This document shows, one piece after another, positions 16,257 through 24,312 of a stretch of 64,000 bases of DNA (within the stretch, counting starts at the first letter, position 1; the number at the start of each line of letters is the position of its first letter). The position numbers and the translations under genes are program-made. This DNA comes from an uncultured Collinsella sp. (GTDB taxonomy: Bacteria > Actinomycetota > Coriobacteriia > Coriobacteriales > Coriobacteriaceae): positions 71,888 to 135,887 of the forward strand of contig CAKUON010000008.1 of the NCBI GenBank assembly GCA_934668875.1. Reading direction: 5' to 3'. Under the pieces are notes generated by a model. The model did no database searches. It was not told where the DNA came from and saw only the letters and a program-made list of their open reading frames with translations.

Positions 16257-17591
16257 CTACTCAGTAGCCTCCTCGAGCTCGGAGACATCAAACTCAAAGT
16301 CATTACCCGGCAGAATCGCATTGAGCACAATGCCCACCAGCGAACCCACGGCAAGGCCCGAGAGCGAAATGGTCACGCCGCCCAGCTCCAACACGATAGC
16401 TCCGGCAGTGCTGTACGCAATGCCGAGTGAAAGCACCAGCACCAGGGCGGCCACCAGCACGTTGCGGTTGTTCTGGAAATCGACCTGGTTCTCGATGAGG
16501 TTGCGGACGCCCACGGCGCTGATCATGCCATAGAGCACGAGAGACACGCCGCCGATCACACACGCCGGCATGGCCGCAATGACAGCCGCGAACTTGGGGC
16601 AGAACGAGAGCACAATGGCACAACATGCGGCAATGCGAATCACGCGCGGGTCAAACACACGCGTTAGGGCAAGCACACCGGTGTTCTCGCCATAGGTGGT
16701 GTTAGCCGGAGCGCCAAAGAGCGATGCGAGAATGGTCGCCAGGCCGTCGCCGAGCAGCGTGCGATGCAGGCCAGGATCGGCGATGTAGTTGCGCTCGCAG
16801 GTAGAGCCGATAGCCGAGATGTCGCCAATATGCTCGATCATGGTCGCGAAGGCCAGCGGCATGATGGTGATGATGGCCGTCGTGGCAAGACCGCTATCGA
16901 ACTGCGGACCAAAGAGCGCAAACACGGTGTTGTCCCATACAATGGGCAGGCCGACCCACGGAGCGGCCGCAACGCCCGAAAAATCAACTTCGCCCAGTGC
17001 TGCCGCAACGGCATAGCTCACCACGACACCCAGCAAAATCGGCACGATCTTGACCATGCCGCGCCCCCAGATGTTGCAGATCACGATGACGGCCACAGCA
17101 ACCACAGCGACAAGCCAGTTGGTCTGGCAGTTGGCGATGGCAGAGCTCGCCAAGATCAAGCCGATGGAAATAACGATGGGGCCAGTCACCACCGGCGGAA
17201 AGAAGCGCATGACGCGCTTGGCACCAAATGCGCGGAACAGCGCCGCCAGCACCGGATAGAGCAGGCCGGCGCAGGCTACGCCCAGGCAGGCGTAAGGTAA
17301 AAGCTCCGTCTCGCCGTTGGGCGCAATCGCCGCATAGCCTGCGATAAAGGCAAACGATGAACCCAGGAACGCGGGCACCTTGCCACGCGACAGGAAGTGA
17401 AAAAGCAGCGTGCCCAGGCCAGCAAACAAAAGCGTTGCCGAAACTGAAAGACCGGTAAGCACGGGAACCAGAACGGTGGCACCAAACATGGCGAACAGAT
17501 GCTGCAGGCCGAGCAAGAACATGCGCGGGCGGCCGAGCGACGATGCATCGTAGATGGCATCGGTGACGGCGGGCGTCGAAGACTGGGACAT
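16257..17591 (-). CDS. uraA: Uracil permease, NCS2/UraA type
   Basis: The 444-residue membrane protein contains GLQHLFAMFGATVLVP at the first helix and APANTTYGENTGVLALT in the core, both signatures of UraA-type uracil:proton symporters. It imports uracil for salvage. The ATG at 17591 follows AAAGGACTTCC; a long upstream frame extension has no ribosome binding site. Uracil is the best guess, and xanthine permeases differ in the core motif. Confidence 0.9.
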   Translation of the reverse strand: MSQSSTPAVTDAIYDASSLGRPRMFLLGLQHLFAMFGATVLVPVLTGLSVSATLLFAGLGTLLFHFLSRGKVPAFLGSSFAFIAGYAAIAPNGETELLPYACLGVACAGLLYPVLAALFRAFGAKRVMRFFPPVVTGPIVISIGLILASSAIANCQTNWLVAVVAVAVIVICNIWGRGMVKIVPILLGVVVSYAVAAALGEVDFSGVAAAPWVGLPIVWDNTVFALFGPQFDSGLATTAIITIMPLAFATMIEHIGDISAIGSTCERNYIADPGLHRTLLGDGLATILASLFGAPANTTYGENTGVLALTRVFDPRVIRIAACCAIVLSFCPKFAAVIAAMPACVIGGVSLVLYGMISAVGVRNLIENQVDFQNNRNVLVAALVLVLSLGIAYSTAGAIVLELGGVTISLSGLAVGSLVGIVLNAILPGNDFEFDVSELEEATE

Positions 17592-17713
17592 GGAAGTCCT
17601 TTCGAATGGAAGGGCGATCAGGCATATCGGATAACCTGCCCGAACGATACGATCCGAACCATTGTACGTGATACTCAATGCCTCGCACGCGCCGTCACCT
17701 GCGAACGGTAGCG

Positions 17714-18847
17714 TTACTTCCAGACGCGCTCGGCAATACGCCTGACCAGCGCAATCTTTGCCCACTGCTCGTCCTCGGTCAGCTTATTGCCAATCTCGCA
17801 GCTGGCAAAGCCACACTGCGGAGACAGATACAGGTTCTCGAGCGGCACGTACTTTGCCGCCTCGCGGATGCGCTCGACGATAACATCCTCGTTCTCGAGC
17901 TCTGCCGCCTTGGTGGTCACCAAGCCCAGCACGACCTTCTTGCCGGGAGCAACGTACTTGAGCGGCTCAAAACCGCCGGCGCGCGGCGTATCGAACTCCA
18001 GATAGAACGCGTCGACGTCCTCGTTGGCGAACAAGTACGGCGCGATGGGGTCATAGCCACCCTCGAAGGCGTAGGTAGAGTGATAGTTGCCGCGGCACAC
18101 ATGCGTGTTGATGACCAGATCGTCGGGCTTGCCCGCGATGGCGGCATTGTTGAGCGCCACGCCCAGCTCGCTCACCTTTTGCAGGTCAACCGGGTTCATG
18201 CCGGTCTTGGACACAAAGTCGGCATCGCAATAGATGCCCCAGGTGCAGTCATCAAATTGGATGTTGCGGCAGCCCGCGGCATACAGGTCGGCAATCACCG
18301 TGCGATAAGCGGCGGCAATGGCGTCGGCAAGCTCCTCATCGGTCTTATAGACGGTGCGCAGGCCCTCCAGCTGACCATCGCAACGATCGAGCGTGACCTC
18401 GGAGAAGGTCTGGATCGGCGCCGGGATGGTCTGACGCGTGACCTGGCCCTCGTCCTCGAGCGCCTTGACAAACTTAAAGTGTGCAACGAACGGATGGTTC
18501 TCGCCGCTGATGGGACCGGTCACCACAGCGGTATCGGCCGTGGTCTCCTCGTCGTGGAACATATAGCCGGTGCGCGAGGTGCGGCGCTCGATGCCGTTGA
18601 GTCCCCACATAAAATCGAGGTGCCAGTAGCTGCGGCGGAATTCGCCGTCCGTGATCACTTGCAGGCCGGCAGCCTTCTGCTTGGCCACCAAGTCGCGAAT
18701 GGCCTCGTCCTCGACGGCCTTAAGGCCGGCGTCGTCGAGCGTACCTGCGGCATGGGCGGCACGGGCGTCCTTTACGGTCTGCGGGCGCAGAAAGCTGCCG
18801 ACAATATCGGCGCGAAACGGCGCGTTCAGTGTGGTCGAAGTGCTCAT
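17714..18847 (-). CDS. MetE C-terminal-like methyltransferase (YxjG type)
   Basis: The 377-residue protein corresponds to the catalytic C-terminal half of cobalamin-independent methionine synthase. The zinc ligands appear as HVC (in NTHVCRGN), the Glu in YLEFDTP and a Cys in SPQCGFAS. The N-terminal folate-binding half is missing, as in the B. subtilis YxjG/YxjH proteins, which are linked to methionine synthesis from an undefined methyl donor. A LysR regulator lies directly upstream on the same strand. I see no S-box or T-box in the short leader. Confidence 0.85.
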   Translation of the reverse strand: MSTSTTLNAPFRADIVGSFLRPQTVKDARAAHAAGTLDDAGLKAVEDEAIRDLVAKQKAAGLQVITDGEFRRSYWHLDFMWGLNGIERRTSRTGYMFHDEETTADTAVVTGPISGENHPFVAHFKFVKALEDEGQVTRQTIPAPIQTFSEVTLDRCDGQLEGLRTVYKTDEELADAIAAAYRTVIADLYAAGCRNIQFDDCTWGIYCDADFVSKTGMNPVDLQKVSELGVALNNAAIAGKPDDLVINTHVCRGNYHSTYAFEGGYDPIAPYLFANEDVDAFYLEFDTPRAGGFEPLKYVAPGKKVVLGLVTTKAAELENEDVIVERIREAAKYVPLENLYLSPQCGFASCEIGNKLTEDEQWAKIALVRRIAERVWK

Positions 18848-18929
18848 AAGGTATCTCCCTTTGTCTTGGTTGCTTTATCCAGACAGAGTATGAGCGTCCG
18901 CATCGCTATCGTAAAATATGCTTTTATAA

Positions 18930-18965
18930 CTGTTTGATATAGGAATTATTTATATTTACAAACAG
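18930..18965. promoter_or_regulatory. Inverted repeat in AT-rich promoter region of the MetE-like gene
   Basis: CTGTTTG (18930-18936) and CAAACAG (18959-18965) are perfect complements flanking a very AT-rich 22-base stretch. It lies upstream of the MetE-like gene and just past the LysR gene end, so it may bind that LysR protein. Confidence 0.4.
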
Positions 18966-18999
18966 CAAGAGACGCACGCAGCATATCGCGCCGATGTGG

Positions 19000-19896
19000 C
19001 TAGATATGCTGACGGATTGCGTCGATATAGGCCCGGCCGTAGCGGGTGAGCGTCGTGTTCTTGCGCGTGATAATGCCGATCTCCATATACTCGTCCACAT
19101 CGAGCGGAATCGAAATAATGCCGGGACCGTTGAGCTCATGGCTGATCACGCCCGAGCATACTGTATAGCCGTTAAGGCCCATGGCCAGGTTGAACAGCGT
19201 CGCGCGGTCGCGCACGCGGATGTTCTTGCGGCGTTCAAACGTCGAGGTCAGCTCCTCGGAATAATAGAACGAGTTATAGCTTCCCTGCTCATAGGACAGG
19301 AACGGGTAATCTTCCAGATCCTCGAGCGTTACGCGAGAGCGGCCCGCCAGCGGATGCTCGGCACACACGAAAACGTGCGGCGCGGCGCAGAAGAGCCCTT
19401 CGAATACGAGCTCGTTGGCCGCCAGCATGCGCTCGATAACCTCGCGATTGTGCTCGGACAGGTACAGGATGCCCAGCTCGCTTTTCATGTGCGCAACGTC
19501 TTCGATAATCTCGTGGGTCTGCTCCTCGCGCAGGGTAAAATCGTAGCGCGCGGCATCGAACTCGCGGATCACGTCGACAAACGCATTGACGGCAAAGGAA
19601 TAATGCTGGCAGCTCACGCTAAAATGCGGCACCTGCTCGGACGCACCTTTATATTTGTCCTCGAGCAGATCGGCCTGATCGAGCACCTGGCGCGCGTAGC
19701 CCAAAAAGGTCTCGCCCTCCTCGGACACGATAACGCCCTTGTTGGTGCGCTCAAAGATGTGCACGCCCATCTCGTTTTCGAGCTCGCGGATCGATGCAGT
19801 GATCGAAGGCTGCGACACAAAGAGCCGACGCGAGGCCTCGGTGATGCTGCCGCATTCGGCAACCTTAACGACATACCTGAGCTGCTGGAGCTTCAT
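19000..19896 (-). CDS. LysR-family regulator next to a MetE-like gene
   Basis: The 298-residue protein starts MKLQQLRYVVKVAECGSITE and has SRRLFVSQPSITASIRELE as helix-turn-helix, followed by a LysR effector domain. GGGAGG precedes the ATG at 19896. It sits between the HAD phosphatase gene (11-base gap) and the MetE-like gene, all on the minus strand. Control of methionine synthesis, as by MetR or CysB-like regulators, is a reasonable guess from context only. Confidence 0.88.
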   Translation of the reverse strand: MKLQQLRYVVKVAECGSITEASRRLFVSQPSITASIRELENEMGVHIFERTNKGVIVSEEGETFLGYARQVLDQADLLEDKYKGASEQVPHFSVSCQHYSFAVNAFVDVIREFDAARYDFTLREEQTHEIIEDVAHMKSELGILYLSEHNREVIERMLAANELVFEGLFCAAPHVFVCAEHPLAGRSRVTLEDLEDYPFLSYEQGSYNSFYYSEELTSTFERRKNIRVRDRATLFNLAMGLNGYTVCSGVISHELNGPGIISIPLDVDEYMEIGIITRKNTTLTRYGRAYIDAIRQHI

Positions 19897-19906
19897 AGTG
19901 GCCTCC

Positions 19907-20815
19907 CTAGGCGTTCGCGACGCGCGGACCCGCCGCATCTGCCTGGCGCATAAACGGCGGCATCTCCCCCGTCGCGGCGCAGGCGGCAATCTGGTGCAGA
20001 GCCTTGGCAACTGCATCGTCCGCCGCGGCGCCGATATGCCAGCGCGCCGCAGCCGTGACGGCCTCGTTGGCGTTGGCGACTGCAACGGAGTTGGGGACGG
20101 CATCAATCATGGGCAGGTCGTTATCGGAGTCGCCGAACACGGCCACCTCGTCGGGCGTAAGGCCCAGAGCGCGCGCCAGTTCCAGCGCCGCGCAGCCCTT
20201 GTCCCAACCGGCCGGAAGAATGTCGAACAGGCGCACGCGATTGTTGGGGAACACAAGCGAGAGCTCTGGCACCTCGGCAGCAACGCGCTCACGTAGCTCG
20301 GCGAGCTCCTCACGCGAGCGGGCGCTCCAGATGTTCGCCTTGTAAATTGGAGCGTTGTCGATCGACGGACGGCACGGGGCCTCTTCGCCTTTGAGCCACG
20401 CGTTGCCGCCCGACTCCATGGCACGGCGCACGCGCTCGGGATCGCGCGTCACGCAATAGGCATCGTTGTCCCAAAAGTCATCACCCAGGCTGTAGACCTT
20501 TAGATACGTATCATCGGTCTCTTGCTCAAGGTAGTCGGCCAGGCGCATCAGGGCGTCGTTGTCGGTTGCGCGCGATGCGACCACCTCGCCGTCGACAAAC
20601 ATCACCTGTCCGTTGCAGAAGGCACCGGTCGAAAAGCACTCGGAGCGATTGCGGAACATCCAGCCCATCGCGGACGGCTGACGGCCCGAAACCGGGCCAA
20701 AGTGCAGGCCCGCTGTCTGCATGGCATGAATGCCCTCGATGGCGTAGTCGCTGGCGCCGTCATGCCCAGCCGGAATCAGCGTATCGTCCATATCGGTCAG
20801 CACAAGTTTGATCAT
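19907..20815 (-). CDS. HAD-superfamily phosphatase, Cof/IIB type
   Basis: The 302-residue protein has HAD motif I DMDDTL near the N-terminus, a Lys in GWDKGCA (motif III) and GDSDNDLPM (motif IV). It is a cytoplasmic Cof-type sugar phosphatase-like hydrolase with broad possible substrates. GAGGAG precedes the ATG at 20815, and the longer upstream frame lies over the GTCCC elements and is not coding. It is probably cotranscribed with the LysR gene. Confidence 0.88.
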   Translation of the reverse strand: MIKLVLTDMDDTLIPAGHDGASDYAIEGIHAMQTAGLHFGPVSGRQPSAMGWMFRNRSECFSTGAFCNGQVMFVDGEVVASRATDNDALMRLADYLEQETDDTYLKVYSLGDDFWDNDAYCVTRDPERVRRAMESGGNAWLKGEEAPCRPSIDNAPIYKANIWSARSREELAELRERVAAEVPELSLVFPNNRVRLFDILPAGWDKGCAALELARALGLTPDEVAVFGDSDNDLPMIDAVPNSVAVANANEAVTAAARWHIGAAADDAVAKALHQIAACAATGEMPPFMRQADAAGPRVANA

Positions 20816-20855
20816 AAGGTCTCCTCGGTCATTCTTAATCCCATCTATTGTACCG

Positions 20856-20890
20856 ACCTGCCAAAAAGGGACAGGTTTATTTTGGCAGGT
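20856..20890 (-). repeat. GTCCC-core palindrome, ACCTGCCAAAA arms (copy 1)
   Basis: The 35-base unit has arms ACCTGCCAAAA and TTTTGGCAGGT. On the minus strand the core reads TAAACCTGTCCC. It is the near-exact reverse complement of 20923-20957, with one difference. Confidence 0.75.
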
Positions 20891-20922
20891 TTTATCTGGG
20901 AAAATGCAGCGCCCCCGTTGCC

Positions 20923-20957
20923 ACCTGCCAAAATAAATCTGTCCCTTTTTGGCAGGT
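20923..20957 (+). repeat. GTCCC-core palindrome, ACCTGCCAAAA arms (copy 2)
   Basis: This 35-base unit has the core TAAATCTGTCCC and the same arms as copy 1 in opposite orientation. The two copies, 32 bases apart, can also pair with each other over their full length. It ends 30 bases before the TPP riboswitch. Confidence 0.75.
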
Positions 20958-20986
20958 GCGTTAGTATAGGGAGCAACAGATTCGAT

Positions 20987-21081
20987 GCGGGAGTGCCGGC
21001 GGTGCAAGCCACAAGGCTGAGAGGGCATAGGGCCCAATCCTTTGAACCTGTCAGTTAATGCTGGCGTAGGGAGCATGCCGC
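20987..21081 (+). promoter_or_regulatory. TPP riboswitch (THI element)
   Basis: The conserved parts are visible: AAGGCTGAGAGGGC, then CCTTTGAACCTGTCAG, then TTAATGCTGGCGTAGGGAGC. The outer helix closes GCGG (20987-20990) with CCGC (21078-21081). It stands directly before a terminator and the thiM operon, so it should stop transcription when thiamine pyrophosphate is plentiful. Confidence 0.95.
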
Positions 21082-21088
21082 CTTTACA

Positions 21089-21118
21089 GGGGCGCTGTCT
21101 ATGCACAGCGCCCCTTTT
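21089..21118 (+). terminator. Riboswitch expression-platform terminator
   Basis: GGGGCGCTGT (21089-21098) pairs perfectly with ACAGCGCCCC (21105-21114), followed by TTTT. It lies 8 bases after the TPP aptamer and 23 bases before the thiM start. Confidence 0.9.
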
Positions 21119-21140
21119 CTATGCCAAGGAGGCATGTGCA

Positions 21141-21980
21141 GTGATTGATTCGGAACAGCTTAAACAACGTGTAGTCAAGGCCGTGGACGAGATTCGCGCC
21201 ACCAACCCAATGGCGGGCTCCATCACCAACACGGTGACGATTGACTTTGTCGCCAACGCGCAGCTCGCCGTGGGCGGCTCGGCCGCCATGGTCTATCTGC
21301 CCGACGAGGGCGAGGCGCTCGTTGCCGGCGGCGGCGCCATCTATCTCAACATGGGCACGCTCTTCCCCATCTACGAACAGACGATTCCCCGCGCGGCCAA
21401 GGCGGCACACGACGCCGGCAAGCCCTGGGTGCTCGATCCGGTGGGTCTGGGCATCGGTAGCCTGCGCACCCAGCTGGTAAACGAGCTCAAGCAGTACAAG
21501 CCCGCCATCGTGCGCGGCAACGCCTCCGAGATCATCGCGCTTGCCGGCCTGTGGGGTCTTGAGGGCGAGGCAGCCGATCTGAGCCGCGTGCGCGGTGTCG
21601 ATACCACCGACACGGTCGATGCCGCCCGCGATGCCGCCGTGGCGCTCGCCCGCTACACCGGCGGCGCCGTAGTGGTCTCGGGCGAAGTCGACCTGATCAC
21701 CGACGGCACGACCGTGGCTAAGTCCCACGGCGGCAGCCCGCTCATGTCCAAGATCACCGGCTGCGGCTGCTCGCAGGGCGGCGTGCTGGCCGTGTACGCC
21801 TGCGCTGCCGACCCGTTTACGGCAGCCATCTGCGGCACCGCCGTCTACAACGTCGCCGGCACGCGTGCCGCCGCTGTCGCCGATGCCCCGGCGAGCTTTA
21901 AGGTCGCCTTTATCGACGAGCTCTACCGCGCGACCGCCCAAGACATCGCCGATAACCGACTCGAGCTCGAGGAGGCATAA
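21141..21980 (+). CDS. thiM: ThiM, hydroxyethylthiazole kinase
   Basis: The 279-residue protein phosphorylates 4-methyl-5-(2-hydroxyethyl)thiazole for thiamine salvage. Family features include TNTVTIDFVANAQLAVGGSA near the N-terminus, WVLDPVGLG, RGNASEIIAL and the glycine-rich GCGCSQGG near the end. GTG at 21141 is the start, with AAGGAGG eight bases upstream; starts further up would lie inside the riboswitch terminator. It is the first gene of a TPP-controlled operon. Confidence 0.95.
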   Translation: MIDSEQLKQRVVKAVDEIRATNPMAGSITNTVTIDFVANAQLAVGGSAAMVYLPDEGEALVAGGGAIYLNMGTLFPIYEQTIPRAAKAAHDAGKPWVLDPVGLGIGSLRTQLVNELKQYKPAIVRGNASEIIALAGLWGLEGEAADLSRVRGVDTTDTVDAARDAAVALARYTGGAVVVSGEVDLITDGTTVAKSHGGSPLMSKITGCGCSQGGVLAVYACAADPFTAAICGTAVYNVAGTRAAAVADAPASFKVAFIDELYRATAQDIADNRLELEEA

Positions 21981-21983
21981 GTC

Positions 21984-22325
21984 ATGTCCGAGCCCGAAAC
22001 CAATGCCGGCATGAACACGCTCGTCGCCGTGGCCATCGCCCCGTGCGGCACCGGCGATGAGCTGTCTGCCGAGGTCGCCGAGGTCGTGCGCGTCATTCGC
22101 GAGAGCGGCCTTCCCAACCGCACCACCTCGATGTTCACCGAGATCGAGGGCGACTGGGACGAGGTCATGCAGGTCGTGCGCGACGCGACCTTTGTGTTGG
22201 CGAGCAAGGGCATCCGCACCGAAGTCGTGCTCAAGGCAGATATTCGACCCGGATTTACCGACACCATGACCGGCAAACTCGAGCGCATGGAAGCGCAGAT
22301 CAAAAAGCAGGAGGAAGCACGATGA
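21984..22325 (+). CDS. Thiamine-binding protein, MTH1187/YkoF-like family
   Basis: The 113-residue protein resembles the small MTH1187/YqgV family of ferredoxin-fold proteins that bind thiamine or its pyrimidine moiety. The pattern VAIAPCGTGDELSAEVAEVV and TTSMFTEIEGDWDEVM fits. It starts three bases after thiM and overlaps thiE by four bases (ATGA), so it is translationally coupled within the thiamine operon. Its job is probably binding or delivery of thiamine precursors; no membrane transporter is adjacent. Confidence 0.82.
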   Translation: MSEPETNAGMNTLVAVAIAPCGTGDELSAEVAEVVRVIRESGLPNRTTSMFTEIEGDWDEVMQVVRDATFVLASKGIRTEVVLKADIRPGFTDTMTGKLERMEAQIKKQEEAR

Positions 22326-23017
22326 GCATCCGCGATAACCTTGATATCTCGGCCTATCTGGTACTCGGCCCCGAAAACACGCTCGGGCGCCCCGTGGGCG
22401 ATGTGGTGGCCCAGGCACTCGACGCCGGCTTTACCTGCATTCAGGTGCGCTCCAAGGTGGCAAGTGCCCGCGAGATCATCGCGCTGACGGGCGATGCCGC
22501 GCAGGCTATCGCACAGGCCGGCAAGACCGGTCAGGTCGCCTTGTTGATTGACGACCGTCTTGACTGCGTACTCGCCGCGCGCGAGCAGGGCATCGCTGTC
22601 GACGGTGTGCACGTGGGCCAGAGCGATATTCCCGTCGAGGTCTGTCGCAAGCTGTTGGGCCCCGATGCCATCGTGGGCCTTTCGGCCCGCTGCGAGGAAA
22701 TGCTCGAGTACGTCAAAACCGCCGACATGAGCCTGGTCGACTACCTGGGCATCGGCCCGCTCCACGAGACCGAGACCAAGCGCGATTGCGGACGCGCGGC
22801 CGATGGCTCCATCATCACCAAGAGCTTTGAGGACCTGGCCGCACTCCACGCGGCAAGCCCCGTACCCATCGTGGTGGGCGGCGGCGTCAAGACGGCCGAC
22901 CTGCCGCAGCTCAAGGCCACCGGCGTCGATGGCTTCTTTGTGGTGAGCGCCGTCTGCAGTGCCGACGACCCCCACGCCGCAGCTAAGGAGCTCGTCGACA
23001 CCTGGCAGCAGGCATAG
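22322..23017 (+). CDS. thiE: ThiE, thiamine-phosphate synthase
   Basis: The 231-residue TIM-barrel enzyme joins hydroxymethylpyrimidine diphosphate and thiazole phosphate into thiamine phosphate. Motifs seen are IQVRSK, LIDDRLDCVLA, GVHVGQSDIP, GIGPLHETETKRDCG and VVGGGVKTAD. Its ATG overlaps the stop of the preceding gene. No thiD is in the window, so the pyrimidine kinase must be encoded elsewhere or supplied by salvage. Confidence 0.95.
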   Translation: MSIRDNLDISAYLVLGPENTLGRPVGDVVAQALDAGFTCIQVRSKVASAREIIALTGDAAQAIAQAGKTGQVALLIDDRLDCVLAAREQGIAVDGVHVGQSDIPVEVCRKLLGPDAIVGLSARCEEMLEYVKTADMSLVDYLGIGPLHETETKRDCGRAADGSIITKSFEDLAALHAASPVPIVVGGGVKTADLPQLKATGVDGFFVVSAVCSADDPHAAAKELVDTWQQA

Positions 23018-23059
23018 GCATAGGCCAAGCAGCTGATTCGCAACCTCATATCTTCAATA

Positions 23060-23109
23060 GCGGAAAGCGCATCCCGGTTCGCACGTCCATTCCGGGATGC
23101 GCTTTCCGC
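23060..23109. repeat. 18-bp perfect hairpin between thiE and the patatin gene
   Basis: Arms 23060-23077 and 23092-23109 are perfect reverse complements with a 14-base loop. The left arm reads GCGGAAAGCGCATCCCGG. It lies between convergent genes. There is no U-tract, so it may act as a transcript-end structure rather than a classical terminator. Confidence 0.7.
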
Positions 23110-23118
23110 ATGCGACTC

Positions 23119-23988
23119 TTACTCCGCCAGATACGCTTCCAGCGCGGGCAAGGTCGCCTCCGCATCGTGGCGGCCGACCTGGTAGATGCGCTCGAGCTCA
23201 TCCGGTTCGCGGCACAGCGACGGCACCTTCACCGACTCGCTCGGCCGCACCACAAAGACCTCGCCGGCAGCCTCGCGACGTGCCAGGTCATCGAGCGTGG
23301 CATTGTAGACCTCATGCCGATGCTCAAGCGCTGCAACAAACTCCGGGTAGTGACGGAACACGCGACGCAGCATGGGCATCACGCTGTTAGGCTGCTTCAC
23401 AAAGCCCGCCGGCTGCGTGAGCACCACGATATTGCGGTCATACCCCTGCGCAAACAGCCATGCGCTGGGGATAGAATCAGCCACGCCACCATCCAGATAC
23501 TTATGCCCGCCAATAGCAACGGGACGCGTCGCCACAGGAATAGCAGACGACGCCCGGATCCACTCGATATCGCGCTCGTCGCCATACGGCAAATCGTGAT
23601 AGACAGCCTTGCCCGTCTCGATATCGGTACACACGCACGTAAATCGCATGGGGCAGGCGCGATACGCTTCCAAGTCGATGGGATCGCGCTCGATAGGCAC
23701 CTCATGATAGGCAAAATCGGCATTGAACATGTCACCGGTTCGCAGCCAGCTTGTCACGCTCGCATAGCGCTTGTCGGCACAATAGGCCTTGTTGTAGCGA
23801 ATGGCGCGCCCAATCTGCCGCGATTTAAAGTTGTAGCCAAACGCCGCGCCCGCCGAGACACCCACCATATGGTCGCAGGTCAAACCGTGCTCCATCCAAA
23901 CGTCGAGCACGCCCGCCGTATACATACCGCGGTAGCCGCCTCCCTCGAGCGCAAGCCCCACCGTGCGCGTCGTATCCGGCTGTGCCAT
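23119..23988 (-). CDS. Patatin-like phospholipase
   Basis: The 289-residue protein has the patatin oxyanion motif LEGGGYRGMY, the nucleophile GVSAG and the dyad Asp in LDGGVADSIP, as in bacterial RssA/YjjU-type lipid hydrolases. It is probably a cytoplasmic or membrane-associated lipase. The ATG at 23988 is preceded by GGAGATGG; the 28-residue upstream extension lacks such a site. The substrate lipid is unknown. Confidence 0.88.
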   Translation of the reverse strand: MAQPDTTRTVGLALEGGGYRGMYTAGVLDVWMEHGLTCDHMVGVSAGAAFGYNFKSRQIGRAIRYNKAYCADKRYASVTSWLRTGDMFNADFAYHEVPIERDPIDLEAYRACPMRFTCVCTDIETGKAVYHDLPYGDERDIEWIRASSAIPVATRPVAIGGHKYLDGGVADSIPSAWLFAQGYDRNIVVLTQPAGFVKQPNSVMPMLRRVFRHYPEFVAALEHRHEVYNATLDDLARREAAGEVFVVRPSESVKVPSLCREPDELERIYQVGRHDAEATLPALEAYLAE

Positions 23989-24072
23989 GTGACCATCTCC
24001 GTTCCTGCGTTTTAAAACGGGACAAGTATACCCGTCAACATATATCGACTCAGTCGCATTTTCATCGAACAT

Positions 24073-24312
24073 CGCATTGTCGCGCTACCGCTTGGCGAAT
24101 AGTAGCCGCCAACAGCATGGACACCCATATATAATTGCGTACTGTTGTTTACGCTACTCAGCAGTTATCAACAGCGAACATTAGCCGGCAAAGTAACTCA
24201 ACAACGCAGCAAGGCGGGGGCCTGGATACACGCAAGGCGCCGAGCAACGACGCGTGTACACTACGAGCTCGCCCGACGCCATCCGCCCCGACCTCAGAAA
24301 GCCGCTTACAAC
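24073..24312 (+). other. 240-base leader of the GGDEF/EAL gene
   Basis: I find no gene here. The reading frame of the GGDEF/EAL protein is open upstream, but the codons look unlike the protein and no ribosome binding site supports it. TATATAATTG near 24127 is a possible -10 region. I looked for a c-di-GMP riboswitch and did not find its conserved core. Confidence 0.3.

Noticed and set aside
24073..24312. c-di-GMP riboswitch before the GGDEF/EAL gene
   Set aside because: The GNRA-type loop and conserved GEMM core could not be found.
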